Assembly (NCBI GenBank): GCA_905479015.1
Contig: CAJQKV010000029.1
Coordinates: forward strand, 1 to 45,460
Direction of reading: 5' to 3'
Origin: an uncultured Cyclobacteriaceae bacterium
GTDB taxonomy: Bacteria > Bacteroidota > Bacteroidia > Cytophagales > Cyclobacteriaceae
DNA: 45,460 nucleotides
The translations under genes and the position numbers were made by a program. A model generated the notes under the pieces. It had not been told where the DNA came from. It saw only the letters and a program-made list of their open reading frames with translations, and did not search any database. This document shows, piece by piece, positions 44,001 to 45,460 of the stretch (position 1 is the stretch's first letter; the number at the start of each line of letters is the position of its first letter).

Positions 44001-44697
44001 CCGCTTCAATTTCAAGATCAATCAAATCATTGGGATCTGCCAAAAAGAAAGCAGAAGCATCCGCCGACGTACTGGTCCACTCTAGAGAGGTACCATTGAT
44101 TTTTAAATATTTATCAGTCCATGTGGTGACTTCAGTAAAACTGGCCGAACTGGCATTATATTCATATTTACTACTTGCCGTAAGCGTGGCTGCACTGGCA
44201 TTGGTACTAAAAGTAATCCCTAAATACCCGGTATTATCTGCAGCTGCAATATAGTAAGTCCCTCTGTCGCTCAAAATAGCAGTATTATTGTCATTGGCAT
44301 CCAAGGCATAATAGCTGTGGATAAATGAATTCAGTCGATAGGTCCCACTTAAGGCGTTCGCAGAATTATCCAAAGGGGCGTTGAGATCTACCATCTGGAA
44401 GATACTACGGAGCATCGATCCATAAGTAGCTCCAGAAGCGTACAGATTGGCGATAGGCGTCATCGATAAGGTCGAAATATTAGCATCACTGCTGAAGGTG
44501 ACCGCATTGGCTTTGGCGGCATCCAACAGGATCATGTACTTTCTGTTTTCAATGGAGGAAAGTGCGCTAGGGGTCCAAGCTTTCTCAAAGCTGACATCGA
44601 GAATCTCTCCAAAGGATTTGGGGCCGTAATAGTCTATGTCTTGGCCTAAGCAGGTCCAAGAAGTAAGAAGAAGAAGTAAAGTGAATAAATTTTTCAT
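41056..44697 (-). CDS. Giant T9SS-secreted protein with YHYH domain, two cadherin-like repeats and C-terminal sorting domain
   Basis: A 1213-residue secreted protein. Residues 1-19 are a signal peptide (ending CLGQ). About 20-430 is an Ala/Ser/Thr-rich region of unknown fold. About 430-610 matches the YHYH domain: MELHYHADGHSYS, IGMAYDGVALFGRY, GGHDHGDDFGFHYHAH, with many His residues that could bind metal. Two cadherin-like repeats follow at about 621-725 and 1031-1135. Between them, 725-1030 looks like an SdiA-regulated/beta-propeller segment (IEAIAFNPTNGYFYVGIQE, GLFYDTDEEALLVFCG). Residues 1139-1213 are a T9SS sorting domain (LFYPNPATDQIQINI ... LNKGVYLMKIQ). It is expected on the cell surface or released. 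Function is unknown. Confidence 0.88.
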   Translation of the reverse strand: MKNLFTLLLLLTSWTCLGQDIDYYGPKSFGEILDVSFEKAWTPSALSSIENRKYMILLDAAKANAVTFSSDANISTLSMTPIANLYASGATYGSMLRSIFQMVDLNAPLDNSANALSGTYRLNSFIHSYYALDANDNNTAILSDRGTYYIAAADNTGYLGITFSTNASAATLTASSKYEYNASSASFTEVTTWTDKYLKINGTSLEWTSTSADASAFFLADPNDLIDLEIEAGSDFNPASTSYQPNAWAAFPESINPTSTGFSDLSKDLDDAYHAQLDATTAAATAASSILDAIETTLTNAGAELRYPKAFYLALRENMLSHTIASTDVYGATLGDRTNKYVYFTNATDDSGVPHPFLVTASFAASTRPNQLIDVSRPPGDGEGGGYEEQSVTRTTKGASYLMKVPLKNYGLIDALSDNDLSAYGDLGEDAGATTQTVYNYASLSSNGVAVDGVPMYPSLNNTLLHASNAAEITHGGIHVGRGMELHYHADGHSYSKNGINLYNLADYEGRNHPPLIGMAYDGVALFGRYEENYGTMEGYSIALDEYGGHDHGDDFGFHYHAHTQEVSSTGNNAVTFDQRFLLVGAWKGKVNDIPGLLEVKTGQLKTDAIARYAGASYDAVETNNSTPTITAATFSVADGAADGTLVGTITASDTDGDALTYSITSGNTGDAFAIGSTDGKLTVATSAQVAYTTNPSFSLNVQVSDGALSASATFTVNVSEGDDGSTVTEITWTPNVLNTFALATAAAVTNGDGAGIDTYFRNSGVVVSGNSYFAVNGVHPANQDDYTSYYPKSIIKAGLASDEIEERWPYYGVSNTANASKVNGVTIDHEVDMEGLTFGPDGGETYIYVGDEYNYIYQIELATGDIKKQWNLANIDVSTPTDKGIEAIAFNPTNGYFYVGIQEDKEIHEVDLAIDNCVNPSTCTVTKINSFSVLNSPSGLFYDTDEEALLVFCGTVTNGDQYLYAYTSAGALTHSITIPASVGISRGDGIFIDGDKAYISDSQGPMWIDEGSKGANLFEVEWNGLASLNSGETNNSAPTISTATFSVANKAADGTLVGTVTASDEDNDPLTYVIKSGNTEDAFAIGSTDGKLTVAKSGEVDYTITPLFTLSIEVSDGELTATADITINVTPEDDTTLGMSKKSNLFYPNPATDQIQININNFDKAVIFELSGKRVMSSKKTQVDLSKLNKGVYLMKIQDQSGQVFNTKVIKE
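41292..41602 (-). repeat. Cadherin-like repeat, copy 2 of the giant gene
   Basis: About 310 bases encoding residues 1031-1135. It is clearly similar at DNA level to the copy at 42532-42834; for example both contain CATCTGTACTTCCTAT followed by near-identical bases. Confidence 0.8.
42532..42834 (-). repeat. Cadherin-like repeat, copy 1 of the giant gene
   Basis: About 300 bases encoding residues 621-725, the partner of the repeat at 41292-41602. Shared protein cores include DAFAIGSTDGKLTVA and FSVA-x-x-AADGTLVGT. The two copies are separated by the propeller-like segment. Confidence 0.8.
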
Positions 44698-44796
44698 TTT
44701 TAAAAAAAAATTATGAGATTGTTATTTTGTAATGTACTAGCATTTTAGATAGGTATTTAATGTAAATGTATAAAAAAAAACATCTTTATTTATAAA

Positions 44797-44830
44797 AAAA
44801 GTCTTGCCTCCATAAGGAAGCAAGACTTTT
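44797..44830 (-). terminator. Terminator after the SnoaL-like gene
   Basis: AAAAGTCTTGC (44797-44807) and GCAAGACTTTT (44820-44830) form a perfect 11-bp stem, with an inner CC/GG pair. The minus-strand 3' arm runs into a long T-run. It lies 24 bases after the stop of the gene ending at 44854. Confidence 0.85.
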
Positions 44831-44853
44831 TAAAAACTTTATTTATACTGCAG

Positions 44854-45366
44854 TTATTCAGCAGCCACTGCCATCATCATGCCCGTCGCATCGAAAAAAT
44901 CTCCAGCAGCAAAGATTTGACCGTCTTTGATCTCCATCCAATGGTATGCGCTCAAGGCGAAAGATTTACCTGTTTCTTTAGACTGACCTTTCCAAGTTCC
45001 ATACACGCGTACGCCTCCGTTAGCCTTGAGGGTTTCATTATCAACTCCTGGAAGCCAAACGGCCTCTTCAAAAGTTACATTTTCGAATCCATTCATATAG
45101 AATTCACCCTGACCCAACATTTGTTCTTTGCCTCCTTCACCGACTCCGTACATGGGAGAAGTATGTGTTATACTGTCATGGATCATTGATGCATACAAAT
45201 CAAAATCTGTATCTCCTGTAAAAGTCAGCATAAACTTCTGAGCGATCGCTAGATTTTCTTTGAATAACGCTAGGTCATCTACTTCGGCTACTGCCGGTGC
45301 CTCAGCTGGAGGCTGACACGAGATTATCGCAACTGACATTGCGAGCATTAGCAATAAATTTTTCAT
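44854..45366 (-). CDS. SnoaL-like / NTF2-fold lipoprotein
   Basis: A 170-residue protein from the ATG at 45364-45366. The lipobox is AIISC (Cys at about residue 18), followed by a Pro/Ala/Glu linker. The rest has the NTF2/SnoaL cone-fold pattern: FMLTFTGDTDFDLYASMIHD, HTSPMYGVGEGGKEQM, GVRVYGTWKGQSKETGKSF and YHWMEIKDGQIFAAGDFFDA. Members include cyclases, isomerases and many non-catalytic binders, so the function is unknown. An upstream frame extends to 45390, but that codon lies inside the promoter element. It has its own terminator and promoter and is monocistronic. Confidence 0.83.
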   Translation of the reverse strand: MKNLLLMLAMSVAIISCQPPAEAPAVAEVDDLALFKENLAIAQKFMLTFTGDTDFDLYASMIHDSITHTSPMYGVGEGGKEQMLGQGEFYMNGFENVTFEEAVWLPGVDNETLKANGGVRVYGTWKGQSKETGKSFALSAYHWMEIKDGQIFAAGDFFDATGMMMAVAAE

Positions 45367-45387
45367 AATCGTTTGTTTTAGTTTTTG

Positions 45388-45395
45388 CAAAGGTA
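45388..45395 (-). promoter_or_regulatory. -7 promoter element of the SnoaL-like gene
   Basis: The minus strand reads TACCTTTG (TAnnTTTG), 21 bases before the ATG. A TTG about 20 bases further upstream may be the -33 element. Confidence 0.55.
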
Positions 45396-45460
45396 GAGTA
45401 CTTAAATTAAAACAAGCACTATTCTGGTTTAAAAGGAGATGTTTAGGTTGATCAGTTATT

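Noticed and set aside
42641-44254. Long plus-strand open frames opposite the giant secreted protein
   Set aside because: They are antisense shadows caused by the Ala/Ser/Thr-rich, repetitive coding strand; no domain features or starts.
44316-44324. Another exact TGTGGATAA (DnaA box)
   Set aside because: It is single and lies inside the coding sequence of the giant secreted protein; a 9-base match is expected by chance at this scale.
1-45460. CRISPR array, insertion sequence, rRNA or phage region
   Set aside because: No regularly spaced repeats, transposase or integrase motifs, rRNA sequence or phage structural genes were found.

Overview
The window is about 45 kb of a moderately AT-rich chromosome from a member of the Bacteroidota. 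Several things point there: promoters of the TAnnTTTG type, little sign of Shine-Dalgarno sequences, a type IX secretion (T9SS) C-terminal sorting domain on a 1213-residue secreted protein, many short lipoprotein signals, a CarB without its C-terminal regulatory domain, and an AccD without its zinc-ribbon cysteines. The gene set suggests a free-living, probably marine heterotroph; a Saprospiria- or Cytophagia-like lineage is a guess. No rRNA, CRISPR array, insertion sequence, integrase or phage gene was seen.

Region 1 (1-15461) is core metabolism. An rpsP gene is cut by the left edge on the minus strand. It diverges from sucA-sucB-lpdA (the 2-oxoglutarate dehydrogenase complex). Next come two overlapping genes, a DUF1611 P-loop protein and a dipeptide-epimerase-like enolase-superfamily enzyme, ended by a clear terminator. 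This pair matches the DgcN/DgcA D-glutamate route or murein-peptide recycling. carB, a small DUF4834-like membrane protein, accD, a stand-alone nqrF and a ureohydrolase-fold protein that has lost metal ligands follow.

Region 2 (15462-18600) is loose. It holds a perfect inverted pair of DnaA-box sequences, a frameshifted remnant of a T9SS-sorted protein, a fatty acid hydroxylase-family protein, an unusual lipoprotein with an HxxxH motif and a calcium-type loop, and a tRNA-Arg(ACG) with its terminator.

Region 3 (18601-25690) holds an outer-membrane beta-barrel protein, rpoN, asnS, a second hydroxylase-family protein, a CotH-kinase-like lipoprotein and an outer-membrane porin-like protein.

Region 4 (25985-32723) is a minus-strand run of catabolic or scavenging enzymes: a luciferase-like flavin monooxygenase, an alpha/beta hydrolase, a Tat-exported nucleoside hydrolase-like protein, an exported M20 amidohydrolase and a GH17 beta-glucanase lipoprotein.

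Region 5 (33222-37308) is a compact plus-strand cassette: TetR regulator, small exported protein, SulP anion transporter, beta-carbonic anhydrase and DUF2490 outer-membrane protein. It has palindromic candidate operators before the regulator and before the transporter. It is the best candidate for a self-contained inorganic-carbon module.

Region 6 (37338-45366), minus strand, holds an amidohydrolase lipoprotein, a DUF885 metallopeptidase-like lipoprotein, a giant T9SS-secreted YHYH/cadherin protein and a SnoaL-like lipoprotein.
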